Shown: positions 1 through 11,618 of the stretch, one piece after another
How the letters are laid out: every line of letters begins with the position of its first letter
How positions within the stretch are numbered: position 1 is the stretch's first letter
Assembly (NCBI GenBank): GCA_035048815.1
Contig: JAUCBN010000046.1
Location: forward strand, 12,750,999-12,814,998
From: Abelmoschus esculentus
Taxonomy: Eukaryota; Streptophyta; Magnoliopsida; Malvales; Malvaceae
DNA length: 64,000 bases
Reading direction: 5' to 3'
Notes under the pieces: model-generated
The model's input: the letters and a program-made list of their open reading frames with translations, nothing else
Database searches by the model: none
Told to the model about the DNA's origin: nothing
Made by a program: the position numbers and the translations under genes

Positions 1-78
1 AATATGGTCGGGAGAATCGTTATTTTTTTTAAATAAGAGTACAAATATAAAAAAAATAACGATTCTCCCGACCATATT
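1..78. repeat. Perfect 30-bp inverted repeat (hairpin)
   Basis: Bases 1-30 and 49-78 are exact reverse complements around an 18-base AT-rich loop. Each arm contains the GC-richer core GGTCGGGAGAATCG followed by an A/T run. The repeat starts at the first base of the window, so the real arms may be longer. It could be a recent snap-back duplication, the tip of a MITE, or a small-RNA hairpin. Nothing here decides between these. Confidence 0.85.
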
Positions 79-330
79 TGTCTCCGTCCCGGAATAAAAC
101 CAATACCTTGATTCATCCACCGGTCTTGGTTTTAACCCTCTTCAGCTTTACGTTCAACAACTGAAATAGAAATACACAAAAGTCTCTCTAGAGTTATCTT
201 AAGGATTTAAATTACGATTACGGATGTATTAGGTTTATCACGATTATAAATATAATAGATATTATTGTAGTTAAAATACGGGCTGTAACAAATAATTGTT
301 ATTAAGGACGTACCATAAAATCTATGGTAC

Positions 331-440
331 AAGCCCTCTAGCCTAAGTGGTTAAAGAAATAGTTGTTTTCTTAGAGATCATGGGTTCGAGCACCAGTGAT
401 TGAGCGATCAATCTTCAATGATAGAAATATTATATATTCT
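331..440 (+). mobile_element. SINE-like tRNA-derived repeat, copy 1
   Basis: The stretch has an A-box-like TAGCCTAAGTGG (339-350) and a B-box-like GGTTCGAGCACC (383-394), spaced as in tRNA-derived SINEs. It continues into a tail with GATTGAGCGATCAAT. The same A-box/B-box/tail order appears on the minus strand at 31730-31840, and a 5'-truncated copy lies at 20232-20320. There is no acceptor stem, so it is not a tRNA gene. A short perfect hairpin (GTACCATA/TATGGTAC, 310-330) sits just upstream. Confidence 0.55.
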
Positions 441-1129
441 AAAACAAAAATATTACTGTAAATCATTATTATGCTTTATCGATAATTGAGGTTACACCCT
501 TCATCTTATACCACGTAAAATTTAAAAATATTTCATTACATTCATTCCTTTTGTTTTTTCTTCCTTGACCAAGGAATTGTTCTTGTAGTTACCGACCTTT
601 GCTTCTGAATTCTGCCTACCATTGACAACGATTTACTGAGATGGACAATTTCAAAACGTTAGGGAAGCGAAAACGATGTGCTTGGAAACACTGATTTTTA
701 TGTTTCTTGTGGAGGTTTACAACTAGTTTGTTAATCGTATCCGACAACTAGTTGGTCTAATGGTTAGATGATTTTTTCGAATAATATTAAAAGTTCGAAT
801 CATATCATTGTAAATGAAGTAAACTGAATTAATACGATTATGTGGTAAGAACTGATCTGAATTATCTATGGTTCTAATTTGAAGACAAACCCAACACACC
901 CACCACTTCTTGCTTCCCTTTGTGTCATGATTGCATGCAAAGACATGCAAACACCTGTCTGTGTATGATATGTTTATAAAACATATGAAGTGTTCTAACC
1001 ATCCTACTATGTTACATTCAATCCAAAACTTGTCGTACTAAACTTTCATGACATTAAAATTTTGGTGTGTTGTATGTATTAATGTATACATGAGTCTTGT
1101 CCTAATGCATTGCCTTTCTTTATGTTAAG
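441..1129. other. Upstream region of the ERF gene
   Basis: This AT-rich stretch precedes the AP2 exon and probably holds its first intron and first exon. One candidate first exon begins with an ATG at 641 and runs 17 codons to a stop at 692, with a possible GT donor at 658. This is weak. Apart from the SINE-like remnant I see no other feature. Confidence 0.3.
735..815 (+). mobile_element. Second SINE-like tRNA-related remnant
   Basis: TTGGTCTAATGGTTAG resembles a pol III A box and AAGTTCGAATCAT resembles a B box about 30 bases later. It is a different sequence from the family at 331-440. No cloverleaf can be drawn, so a degenerate SINE is more likely than a tRNA. Confidence 0.35.
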
Positions 1130-1683
1130 AAAACACAAGGAAACGACATTTCAGAGGTGTGAGGCAAAGGCCATGGGGCAAATGGGCGGCTGAAATCCGT
1201 GATCCGAAAAAAGCAGCCCGAGTGTGGCTCGGCACTTTCGACACGGCGGAGGATGCAGCTCTTGCATACGATAAAGCTGCTCTCAAGTTCAAAGGTAACA
1301 AGGCAAAACTAAATTTCCCCGAACGAGTTCAAGGGAATTATATTGAGCTGAGTCGTGGAGATTCAAGCATCGTGCGACCCGAATCAAATCCTATGCCGGT
1401 AGCTCCGCCTTCGTCGCGGTCTCAGGATACGTATCCCCACTTGTTCGAATATGCACAATTGCTTTCAAGTAGTAACGATGCCGATATCTCCTATTACACT
1501 TCGAATCTGTTCAATGATCAACAAACTTTGTCTCCACCGTTGCCTTTGATATCGGCATCATCGCATCAATACCACCAGCACCGGGACCTCACAAGGTTTT
1601 CAACCAAGTACGAGAGCTCTTCGGGTTCCGATTATCCGGAGCAATCCGGGAAGAACTTTGATCCAAGTAATAGAAGGCATTGA
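1130..1683 (+). CDS. ERF113/RAP2.6L-like AP2/ERF transcription factor, AP2 exon (5' incomplete)
   Basis: This exon encodes a nearly complete AP2/ERF DNA-binding domain: RHFRGVRQRPWGKWAAEIRD, then RVWLGTF and the FKGNKAKLNFPE end. The ERF-type residues fit GCC-box binding in the nucleus. Downstream, the segment FEYAQLLSSSNDADISYYTS closely parallels the C-terminal part of Arabidopsis RAP2.6L/ERF113 (ERF group X), a stress and wound-regeneration regulator. In frame, TAA at 1126 closes the reading frame upstream. The sequence before it (CTTTCTTTATGTTAAG) makes a good splice acceptor ending at 1129, so I start the exon at 1130. A second possible acceptor ends at 1139. A GTG at 1159 is not a credible start because the domain begins before it. 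Group X genes usually have a short first exon upstream, and I cannot place it with confidence. The stop is TGA at 1681. Family call strong; subgroup call good. Confidence 0.85.
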
Positions 1684-2893
1684 GACAAAACATAGTAGCC
1701 CTTTTCAAGTTGTAATTCAAGAGAATTGGTAAATCTGCTTTAAACAAGTATGGTACCATTTGACCAACACAAAATAGGATGACTCATTCCTATATGAAAA
1801 TTAGGGTACGATAATACGAGAGGTTTATGGTTTCGGATTTAAATCTTATTATATATTAGTTCGAATTTATTTAAGTAAACTTAGTGTTTGTTATGTTTAA
1901 TTTTATCAGTTCACTTATACTCTATTTGTAATTCTCGTGTATTAATAAATATTAAGTGTAAAGACACATTTTAATCTAGAATTTTGATTTAAATTTTATA
2001 AATTACACTATTAATAATAATATTCATAAATTTTGAATATAAATCGTAACACAAATATTAAATATAAAAATTGAAAGACATAAATTATGGGTTCATTGGA
2101 AGCTTTGAAACATTGGACCAAACTAGGTGTAACATAATATCCTTAGTGAACAAGTGTTAGTGAACAAGTGTTAGGCTCATAAATGTCATAAACCGACAAC
2201 GTGCCATCATCTCATAAACCGACCACACTTAGCTTTCTATTATTTTCTTAAAAATTTTATTCGTTATTAGTTTTCACAAATATTTTAGTTTTACGATTTA
2301 GAGATTTAATTTAAGGTTTAAATGTAGGGTCTATAATTTAAGAATTTTTGTTAAAATTTAAAATTTATAATTAAAATTTAAGTTTTTTTAGATAAAATGT
2401 GTGTTTTATTTATTCAAGAAGTAGAAAATCTACTTCAATCAATCAAGAAATATTGTACTCGCTTGTGCACTCTTTTTCCTACATTTAAGTTTAGGGAGGT
2501 TTTTACCGAGATACAATCGTGTACGCTTCTTTACTCATAAAAAATATTGAAACCCTATACGTTATTGGTGTCCCCACTAAAACTTTGTATGAAATCTTTC
2601 GTTTTTATCTATGTATCTAGTATGTAATTCGATGCAAACAATGGATCTAATAGAATTAATTATATCATCTTCACTTTGACATGTCTCTGTGAAAATATGA
2701 CAATTCCTCTCATGCCATATAAGATAGATATGACAATTTCAAGATATTTTTAAGATGAAAATTCGAGGGCATTTATCTTTTGACTATCAATTTTTCAGGA
2801 GGATTTGAGGAGAGTGTTAAGTATGTGTTTGTTAACAAGGAGGATAGAAGATTGGAATGAAGAGATTCGTTGGGCAAAACAAACAATCACCAC
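1684..2893. other. AT-rich intergenic DNA
   Basis: No coding region is recognisable. The stretch holds the 3' flank of the ERF gene, a short direct repeat (GTGAACAAGTGTTAG at about 2145-2175) and a patch of degenerate TTTAGGGTTTAA-like sequence around 2280-2390. Confidence 0.5.
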
Positions 2894-3550
2894 TAGGGAT
2901 GGTAACGGGGAGGTGCAGGGCGGGTTTTTGGTCACCCGACCCGACTTGATTGAGTAACCTCTAAACTCGATCTTGACCTGACCCAAATTAAAATATTAAT
3001 TTACTTGTCCTGTCCTGCCTCGATATATTATTTCTTAAACCCGATCCTGACCCGACCCGATCCAAAAAATTAAAATAAAAGTTAATCTTCGTCAACCATA
3101 AAAATTAGATTCAACCAAGCCTTCATCACAATCATAAATTATAGTTTTTAAGTAACTTTAAATCTATATAAAAAATAAAATACAATTTAAATTACTCACA
3201 TGTTAAATTACATATAAAAAAAAAACTTGAATCATCGACTGACAGAATCGAATATATTAAAACTTGAACAATATCTAATTTTTTTTTCATAAGAACAAAT
3301 CTCAAAAAGTATAAAAATTACTAAAAACCCATAAAAATGTTTATATATAATGATATTTTTTTATAAATATAATAAAATATATAAAAATAAATAAAATATA
3401 TTGGGGCGGGGGCGGGGACGAAGAATTTCAAGCTAATACCCAAACTCGTCCCGACCCGACTTAATGATTTTTAAACCCCGTCCTGCTCTGATCCCAAAAT
3501 TTAAAGAGAAAAACTCAACCAGGTCGGGGACGAATATTTTTGCTATCCTA
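2894..3550. mobile_element. hAT-type MITE-like element
   Basis: The ends are imperfect inverted repeats: TAGGGATGGTAACGGGG on the left, and on the right GGTCGGGGACGA followed by TGCTATCCTA. Both ends carry the GGCGGG/CCCGACCCGAC-rich subterminal pattern common in plant hAT-like MITEs. The interior is AT-rich with no coding capacity. The 8-bp flanks do not match, so the ends may be damaged or misplaced by a few bases. Confidence 0.5.
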
Positions 3551-4707
3551 GTTTATACAAAACCAAAATGCAAGAAACAAGCAAGAATGACCATACATGT
3601 GATTAAATGCTTTGACACATGGGAAGGGTACCATATCAACTTATGTCATTGTACTTTATTCCTAATCTTTGGATTTTGCTCCTAAATCTAAGAGATCGTC
3701 ATTGTTTTTTAATTATGAACTCCAATAAATGTGCCAAAATTTAAGATTTATAAGTTAAAATTTAAATTTTTTATCATATAATTCTAAAAGCTAAACCTTA
3801 ATCTATAACTCTAAACCTTAAATTTTAATTATTATCTATAAATTATAAATCACTAAACTTAAAATCCAAAACTTTACGTGTTAAACTAAAACTTTAAATT
3901 TTAAAATTAAAACATTTATTAAAACTTTTAATCTTTTATCAGTAGTATATTAAATATAAATAATTATTTCTTTATTTTCAAGATCTTTGATATTAGATAT
4001 TACATTGATTTTTAACTATTTCAGAATCAAAACAGGTCAGATTTCATTTGTATTACTTAGAATCAAAACATTATTTAAAACATAATTAATGAATTTGCCT
4101 ATTAAAAAACATAAGACTTTAAAATAATTTGAAATACTATTTTCTTAAACTAAAATAATTTGAAAATTTAAAAATTTAAAGTGTTAACTATCATCTTTAA
4201 TTTCACTTTTCCCTATATTTATTTTTAGTTTTTGTTTGAATTTGGACACTCTAAATCCAGGACGTAAATTGTTTGTCTCTTAATTGTGTTTTTATTAGTG
4301 TTTTTACTTTAAATTATTAAGTTTATGATTTAGGATTTAAGATTACAGGTTATGATTAGGGTTTAAAAAATTAAGGATAAGATGTATTTTTTAGAATATT
4401 AGATTTAGGATTTAAAATATTAAAAAGATAATCAAAATTATAATTTCTTTTGATGTCCCCACTTTAAAATAGTGGGTTTAAAGTTTAAGTTTAGAATTTA
4501 AGGATAGGGATTATGATTAGGGTTTATAGAATTAGGGGTAGAATATATTTTTTAGGGTATAAGATATAAAAATTAGTGTTAGATTTTAAAATTTAATTTT
4601 TAAAAAATTTTAAGGTGAGGTACAAAAAGATACATAATTACGGGATAGAAAATTTTTGTTCAAATGAAATAGTGTCATTTTGACACCAAATTCTTTTGGC
4701 CTGCATG
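3551..4707. other. AT-rich intergenic DNA with a dispersed repeat
   Basis: No gene is visible. Between about 4255 and 4600 lies a copy of a dispersed repeat: a segment reading GTAAATTGTTTGTCTC, then TTTAGGATTTAAG-like degenerate telomere-style units. Related copies lie near 30060-30240 and 45545-45720 in the opposite orientation. Confidence 0.4.
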
Positions 4708-5762
4708 TTCGGTGAAAGATTGAAAAATGAAGAACACAAGATTTATAGTGGTTCAAGCTTCAGAACAAGCTCTACATCCACTACCTTAGCTCCCACTAAG
4801 GATTTTGAAACCAATTCACTATGAATTCAACCTTTTTCTCGGTTTAAGGGATAACCGTTACAATTCGAATCAATTCTTCTACCCAAGAATTGATTCAAAC
4901 TCACAAGATTAAAAAGATGAAAAGAAAGGCAAATTGGAATCTCTCACAAGATAGATATTGCCCCAATTACAAACAAACTCTCCCCAAACTCAATTAAAAA
5001 GAATCAAATTAAAATTACAAGAGTTGAGAGTAAAGATATGCAATAAAAGCTTTGGAGTTGGGTTTTTGTGCTTGGATGATGCTTGAGGTTCAATAGTTGT
5101 TAATGCTGCTTGAATTGCTTCATTTTATATCTTCTCATTGATTTCTAATCGTTGGGGTTGTTGGGAATGTAAATAGAGACGTTAGAGCTTCATTTTCTCA
5201 CCATAAATGCACTCTGCAGCAATCGGTATCGAAACACGAACAACCTGTTTCGAAACAGCCTATAAAAAGAGACGTTGTGCATTTAATAAGGGTGTATCAA
5301 ACCATGTTTCGATACCATTACTACACTGTAATGGGTTGTATCGAACCATGTTCCGAAACAACTTAACCATCTTTTAAAGTTTTAACTGCCACCAACGCTC
5401 CACTCATTAAATGCTAAAATAGCCGTTGGGGATTTAAGGGGTATCGATACCAGTATCGAAAAATGAGTCATAATTTTAAATAATTTTAAAATAATTAAAA
5501 ACATAAAAAGTGGTTCGATACTTGGTTTCAAACCATGTTTCGATACATGTTCTTAGTTTCAAGAACAATGCTTTAAAAAATGCAGGTCGATATCAATACC
5601 GGTTCTAAAGGTATCGATACTCTCGTCTAAAAACACTTAGAAAATTTATTTCAAAGTTCTTGGTTTGACTTGAAACTTAATTTTGACTTTGTAACTTAAA
5701 AATTTATTACAAAATAAGTCCTTTAATATAATTGTTATATCAAAATCAATATTAGTTTTACA
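4708..5762 (-). repeat. Copia 3' LTR, truncated at its outer end
   Basis: It matches the 5' LTR from base 5762 (TGTAAAACTAAT, read on the minus strand) down to about 4708. The last roughly 75 bases of the LTR (present at 15992-16064) are absent and replaced by unrelated DNA. It carries many copies of the motifs TATCGATAC and TATCGAAAC. Confidence 0.85.
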
Positions 5763-5763
5763 A

Positions 5764-5777
5764 TCTCCCCCTTTTTG
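5764..5777 (-). promoter_or_regulatory. Copia polypurine tract
   Basis: On the minus strand the purine run AAAAAGGGGGAGA sits immediately before the 3' LTR start TGTAAAAC. This is the expected place for plus-strand DNA priming in an LTR retrotransposon. Confidence 0.8.
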
Positions 5778-6183
5778 ATATAACAAAACCAATATAAATT
5801 TTTAAGTTTGAAAACTTTGAAAAACTTTTAAAATTCCCCCTAAATAGTTGCATAGCTTTAAAAGAGGTATTCTCCCCCTTAGGATTTTTTTTTAAAATAT
5901 GACATATTTCTTCTCCCCTTTTTGTTAGATCAAAATCAATGCAAGAATAATAAGAATAAGGTATAAGTCAATTTAAGCACAAGATCAAGCATTTATAACA
6001 TATCAAATAAAGCATAGCATTAAAATTAATCCAAATCCAACATAAATAGTCAAAGCATAAAAAACAAACACCATAGGTGCATAATGTTTTAATATGAATG
6101 AAAAAGTAACATAATGCTTAGAAAAACATAACTAGTTCCTAAAAAGCCATAGCAAAGACAAAGCAAACTAGCTAAGCTAAAGA

Positions 6184-9100
6184 TCACTCGAGTCCATCAT
6201 CATCATCATCACCATCATCACAATCCTCATCATCATCCTCGTTGTCATCTCCATCTTTATTGGAAGAATTTTGCATATATCGAAGAGCTTCAATGGAGAT
6301 CCGCATGGAATTGTTTTGGTTTTCCAAACCCGTTAACCTCGTTTCCATGGCATCGAAACGAGAATTGAATTGAGTGGTCAAGGAATCAAACCTTCCATCC
6401 AAGGTATCAAAACGAGCATCCATACAGTCAAATCTCGAAGTAAGAAAAACCATAAGCTCGGCATTCGGAGCAACTTGTTGGAGAGGCTCTGGATCAACGG
6501 GATGAGGAGGAGGAGGCGCACCTCGAACCCATTCACCATGAGAGGCATACTGAAAATGGGAAAGGTTGAGAGACGTCTCGCCAATGGGTTCTTTGACTGA
6601 TTCCGCCTTGGCGAAGGAACAATCAATTCCCAAATGCACAAATATAGAACTTAGCATACAAGCATAGGGAAAGGATTTAAAATGGGGAGTGGCACTGTAA
6701 CGCCCCAAAAATGGGCTTAGAAGTTAGTGAGCCGGTTTAGCCTAGTTCGGGATTAAATACTTAAAAATTAGTTTTTAATCAAAATAAATTGAAGAAAAAT
6801 ATCCTAAAATTCTTATTTAACATATATTTGACTTTGGTCAAATCATACTTGAAAAATTACCCTTAAATCCCTAGGATTTAGAAATTGGTGACCATTTTGT
6901 AAAAATTGAAAACTTTGAGGACAATTTTATAAAACAAGCCAAAACTTTGAATCTTTAAGGGTCTTTGATCCAATTATAATCCTAGCTGGTCTAGGCTTTC
7001 CAAATTTTAATTAATTAAACCCAAAACCTATTTTAAATTAAATAACTTAATTAAACCTAATTTTAAACTCTTAAAACCCTTTTTAGTTAACCTAAATATC
7101 ACATATTTTTCTAATTTTCGTTTTCCCTCTTTTGAGGCAGCCGTTCATCAAGTTTTCAAGGTAAAAACTCATTCTTTTTCAATTAAATTCGTTTCTAATA
7201 ATTATAATAACTTTTCTTCTTTAAATTTTCTTGTTTTCTCATCGTTTTCTCGTTTTAAAACCCGGAAAGCGATTGGATCAGTTTTGGAGGTGAGATTTCA
7301 TCAATCCTCTAGAACAATAAAGTTTTTTACTGAAATTCCCAAGTTATTGGCTTGGAGTTTTTGTTTTAATTCTTTAATTTCATAAAAATCGGTTTTTTCG
7401 ACTAAAAATCCCAATTTTCGTTCAAGGATTTTGATCCGCTGTTTTGGAATACTAAATTCATGATTTTGAATGTATTATAATGTTTATAACATGTTTTAAA
7501 CATATATAATCTCGGACTATAGGTTTAGGAGAAGTTTGGTAGTTTTTGGAAAATTTTCGGTTAAGGTTTTGATAGGTTTTAAGGGCTGTTGAGTGGGGGT
7601 CCGACTTGGGGTTTGTTGTGTGCGATTAGGAGAACTAATCCTTAGTTTTTGATGGTTGAAACAGGACAAGAAGTTGGTGATCACATTTGAAGAAGTTTTG
7701 GATCGAATCGGTGACTTGTCGGACAAGAAATAGTTATTGGTGAGTGGATTATGAGGGCTGCCGATTTGGCATGTTTTTAAATATGTTTTCAAAGGTTTGG
7801 GGGTGTAGGGAAGGTGTGAAAAACCTCCCTATACTCGGAAGTAATTTTAAAGTTTTGCTTTCTTAAAGGTTCTCATATTATGCCTTATTTTTACAACGTT
7901 ATTTGTCATGCTCTTGTTATGTTGTGCATATGTGATTATGCATGTATATAAATGCTCATGAAACTTATTTTAAAGAGATTTTATATGCATTCAATGTTCC
8001 CACGGTTTTGTTTTGAAAAATAAGATAAAAGTGGTTTTAGCAGTTTTTGCAAGTGATGCGTGAAAAGTGGGATACATGTGATTTGAATTCTATTTTGAAT
8101 TAAGTTTTGAGCATTGATTTTTGATAATATATTGGCTAGTTAAGTGATGAACCTTATGGGATAAGTTGATCGATCAATAGGGTCTAGAGTGCACTATAAA
8201 CATTCAAAAGTCGTACGTGTATAAATTCCTTGTGTGTTGCATTTTGCCTTTTATTCTAATGCTATGTGATGGGAGTAGTACTGTCACATACGGGTTGATC
8301 GGAGTAGTACTGTCACCTAACACCAAGGTGAGATAATTTATGTCGAGAGTAGTATCAACATGTGCATGCTCTGGGAGTAGGACTAACATGCGGTTGCCCG
8401 TTTATCCTAACGATTTGTAGTAGTACAAATTGGATCACTAGCACCAATATATGTTTTTACTTTTTAAAGGTAAGTGTCATGGTTTCTACTGGTTGCATAT
8501 GAGATTATGCATGCGAGGTTTTATGCATTGGTATGCATGTAATATGAGCATTGCTATGTTGTTAGCATGTAAGACTTGGGTTTTGTGCATTGGTATGCAT
8601 GTGATTATAGCATTGCTATGTTGATAGCATGTAAGACTTGAGCTTGTGCATTGAGATGCACGCGTAAGCATTGTTATGTGAGTAGCATGTAAGACTTGTG
8701 TTTTAGCTTTTAAAGCATGTGATTTCAAAGTGGTTTTTACTAAATTTTAATGATGGCATTGTTAGCCATGTTTGTTTTGTTTTATAAAGAGCATGACATG
8801 TTATTTTAAATTGATGAAATTGGTTTAATATGGGTTGGATTGCAAGGTGTTTTTACACTTGTTTTTATTCACTCACTAAGCTTATGCTTACCCTCTCATT
8901 TACCTTCCAATGTAGAGTAAATAATGTTGAGACAGCAAAGAGAAGCAAGGATCCAGGTAACCGCCAAGTGAAATCTCAAGTATGTCTTTATAACATTAGT
9001 AGTAGAGAGAGCAATGGGGATGGGTTATCATGCTAAGATTATTGATATGATGATAAGACTTGTTGTAGTCGTATGCTTATATATATTTGATGTTTATCAA

Positions 9101-10241
9101 CATTGTTATTGCTTAAGATATGGCTTAGTGAATCTATGTGTTTTTGGATATTCTGGCTTGAATACTATAAATGATACACTTTTATGTTAACGAGGTATTT
9201 TTTAGATCTATTATAGGTTAATTTTAAAGTATGATATATGATTTTCGTTATTGTTGAAGTATGATTATAAATTATATGTTTTGCGTGTTGAATTAGGTGA
9301 ATTTGCATCTAGGGATGATATTCGAAGTGTGGATTACGCCTATAGGGTCTTGTATGCATCTAGAGAACTTTACTTGTTCGGTTAAATTAGGACTCACTTC
9401 ACATCTCTTTCCGTTGCAAATGAACTCAGTCCTTGCATGAACATATAAGATCTAATTAAAACATTTAGATAAAATAAATGAAAATAAAAATTAGGGTCGT
9501 TTATCGAGGCGAGTCTTCGGATTAGCCTCGGTATTCCTCGTGTAGCTCGTTCGAGTCGGGTGGCATCTAGACTGGGTCGAGGGGGTTACAGGCACGATTG
9601 TTGATATGCCACACAATATCGGAGAAGACAATCTGAGCAAGATTTGGGCGTCGAGCCTCACGAAAGCACTTCAACCAAAAACTATCCACTTGACGAATCC
9701 GAGAGTACTTACCGTTTGATGGACGAATCCACCAAGAGATAATGAGATGTAAGAACCGATCATGGACGTCAAGAGACATAACCGAACCGGTGAAAGCTCT
9801 AAGAGAGTCCTCATCATCAATACCCATATTTTCAAGACCAAAGGCATTGACAAAAGTGTCGACATCGATTTGAAAAGTTTGACCCATGAGGTAGGATTCA
9901 ATAGCAACCACTTTGCTTTTATCCTTCGAAAGAATGTACGAGGCATTAGTATAAAAAATAAGGACAAGGGTTGGATAAAACTTGCCGGAGTGAGTGAGAA
10001 AGGTCAAGAATTTCCAATCGACAATGAGGTCGTAGTAGCGGAAAGGAAACTTGTAAGAGGTCATGAATTGCACATCCACACACCGCTCCTTATTAAGCGT
10101 GTAGTTGCGGAATGTATTGAAGTTGTCAATCCTACAAGGACCATTCAAACTTTTGTCGAAAACCACTGGTAAATTAACTCTAGAAGCACGAGAAGATGAC
10201 GAACTTCCGGCCTCGGTGCGTGAACGTTTCTTTGGTGCCAT
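6184..10241 (-). pseudogene. Additional (env-like position) ORF of the Copia element, split by a solo LTR
   Basis: The N-terminal piece starts at 10241 with MAPKKRSRTEAGSSSSSR, a basic, serine-rich head. It continues through a globular region resembling the plant 'putative transposon protein' family often seen in large retroelements. The C-terminal piece (6690 down to the TGA at 6184) contains a proline stretch and then a run of RFD-repeats (DARFDTLDGRFDSLTTQF) that looks like a coiled coil. It ends in an Asp/Glu-rich acidic tail. The reading frame continues across the insertion once the solo LTR and one copy of GGCAC are discounted. Each half looks open apart from the interruption. It lies downstream of RNase H, as expected for the extra ORF of SIRE-type Copia elements. 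I see no clear signal peptide or membrane segment, so a true envelope function is not supported. The role is unknown. Confidence 0.7.
6696..9590 (+). mobile_element. 2.9-kb solo LTR of a Gypsy element, nested in the Copia
   Basis: The sequence begins TGTAACGCCCC and ends GGGGGTTACA. It is flanked by a perfect 5-bp duplication, GGCAC, at 6691-6695 and 9591-9595. No gag or pol is present, so it is a solo LTR left by recombination between two LTRs. The start, and the CTCACTAAGCTTATGCTTACC near 8870, resemble chromovirus (Tekay/Del) LTRs. Inside are tandem motifs: GGAGTAGTACTGTCAC twice around 8260-8320, and a roughly 65-bp unit containing GTAGCATGTAAGACTTG-like sequence about three times at 8520-8710. 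Confidence 0.88.
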
Positions 10242-11255
10242 GATCTAGGATTAAAAACAATTTAAGATTAGGTATATAAAAACATGTATGCTCTATCAAA
10301 CTAACTCAATCCTATTAATCTATAATTCAAGGTATTTGAGAATTTTGAAAATTACTTGAAAAACCAGTGAAAGCTAATACGAGAAAATTAATTTATATTC
10401 AAATAAAAAAATTGATTTTGAATTTTTTTGTAGGATTATGAAAACCCATACAATAATCATCAATAAATCATTCAAAATCTAATTTTTAACATTCTAAAAA
10501 TCAACGAAAATAAGGTTTTTCGAAAATTGCCTTGATTATGGATTAGGATGAATTTGTGGTTATTGAAGCACCGATTGTTGATATGATCTTGGCTTTGATG
10601 TGAGAATGAAACCCCCAAAGAAAAACGTTGATTTGTGGTAAAAATTGATAGATTTGAGAGGATTTTATAAGGAAAGACGGCTAGGGTTAGAGAAGAAGAG
10701 TTTGGGTATGTTTTAATTTGGTAAAAAATTAGGTTTAGGTGTTTTAATAGCATTCTGCCGCTGCGTGTTTCAGAACAGGTATCGAAACAGCCTGTTTTGA
10801 TGCCAGTATCGAAACCCTGGTATCGAACCCGGTATTGATACCAGTTCTTCCCAAAAACAACCCAGATTAACACGATGAACATGTATCGAAACAGGTTCCA
10901 GCTGTATCGATATCACTTAGTTGAGCTTTGCATTTTAGGCTTCTAAAGTTCTAGAAATGAGTCTCTAAAGTCCCTAGAAGCATGCAAATGATGTTATGAC
11001 ATGATTATAATACATGAACAAGTTCATACTCCCCCTAGCAACATGCATAGAAGCAATAAGATGCAAAACAACATAGGCATGATTTCAATTAAAATTAAAG
11101 CATAATTTTGCACAAAATGACACATAAGAGGTCAAGAAAGGCTAGTTAGGCCTAACTCTCTCCTAAGGGTCCAAAAACGCTCTTTGTCTAAAGGTTTGGT
11201 AAAAATATCCACTAATTGATTTAAGGTGTCAACAAACTCTAGAACAACATCATTT
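10242..11255 (-). other. Copia spacer between RNase H and the extra ORF
   Basis: The stretch has no convincing reading frame. It contains several TATCGAAAC/TATCGATAC motifs at 10790-10910, like those in the LTRs, and a block at about 11120-11255 that appears to be the untranslated end of the pol region. Confidence 0.4.
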
Positions 11256-11618
11256 TTAGACACATGATCTGTAATAGTGATGTTTAATTTCTATGTGTTT
11301 GGTTCTAGAATGTTCAATGGGGTTCTTAGTAAGACATATGACACTAATATCACATTTTAAAGGTATAGTTTCAACCTTGATGCCATAATCTAAGAGCTTT
11401 TGCTTCATCCAAAGGACTTGAGCACAACAACTCCCTAAGGATATGTACTCCGCTTCGGTGGTAGATAAAGCCACACTATTTTGTTTCTTATAGAACCAAA
11501 ATATGAGCATACTATCTAAGAATTGACATATTCTAGAAGTACTTTTCCTATCTATCTTACAACCTCCATAATCCGCATCCGAATAAGCATGAAGATTAAA
11601 GGAAGATTCCTTAGAATA
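11256..11618 (-). pseudogene. Copia RNase H remnant
   Basis: The minus strand carries VALSTTEAEYISLGSCCAQ, the Copia RNase H signature with its TEAEY acidic residues, followed by a NPIEHSRTKHIEIKHHYYR tail. Upstream in the element it is joined to the reverse transcriptase through stops, so it is a relic of the pol polyprotein. Confidence 0.85.

Noticed and set aside
735..815. Possible tRNA gene
   Set aside because: A-box and B-box look-alikes are present, but no acceptor or anticodon stem can be formed.
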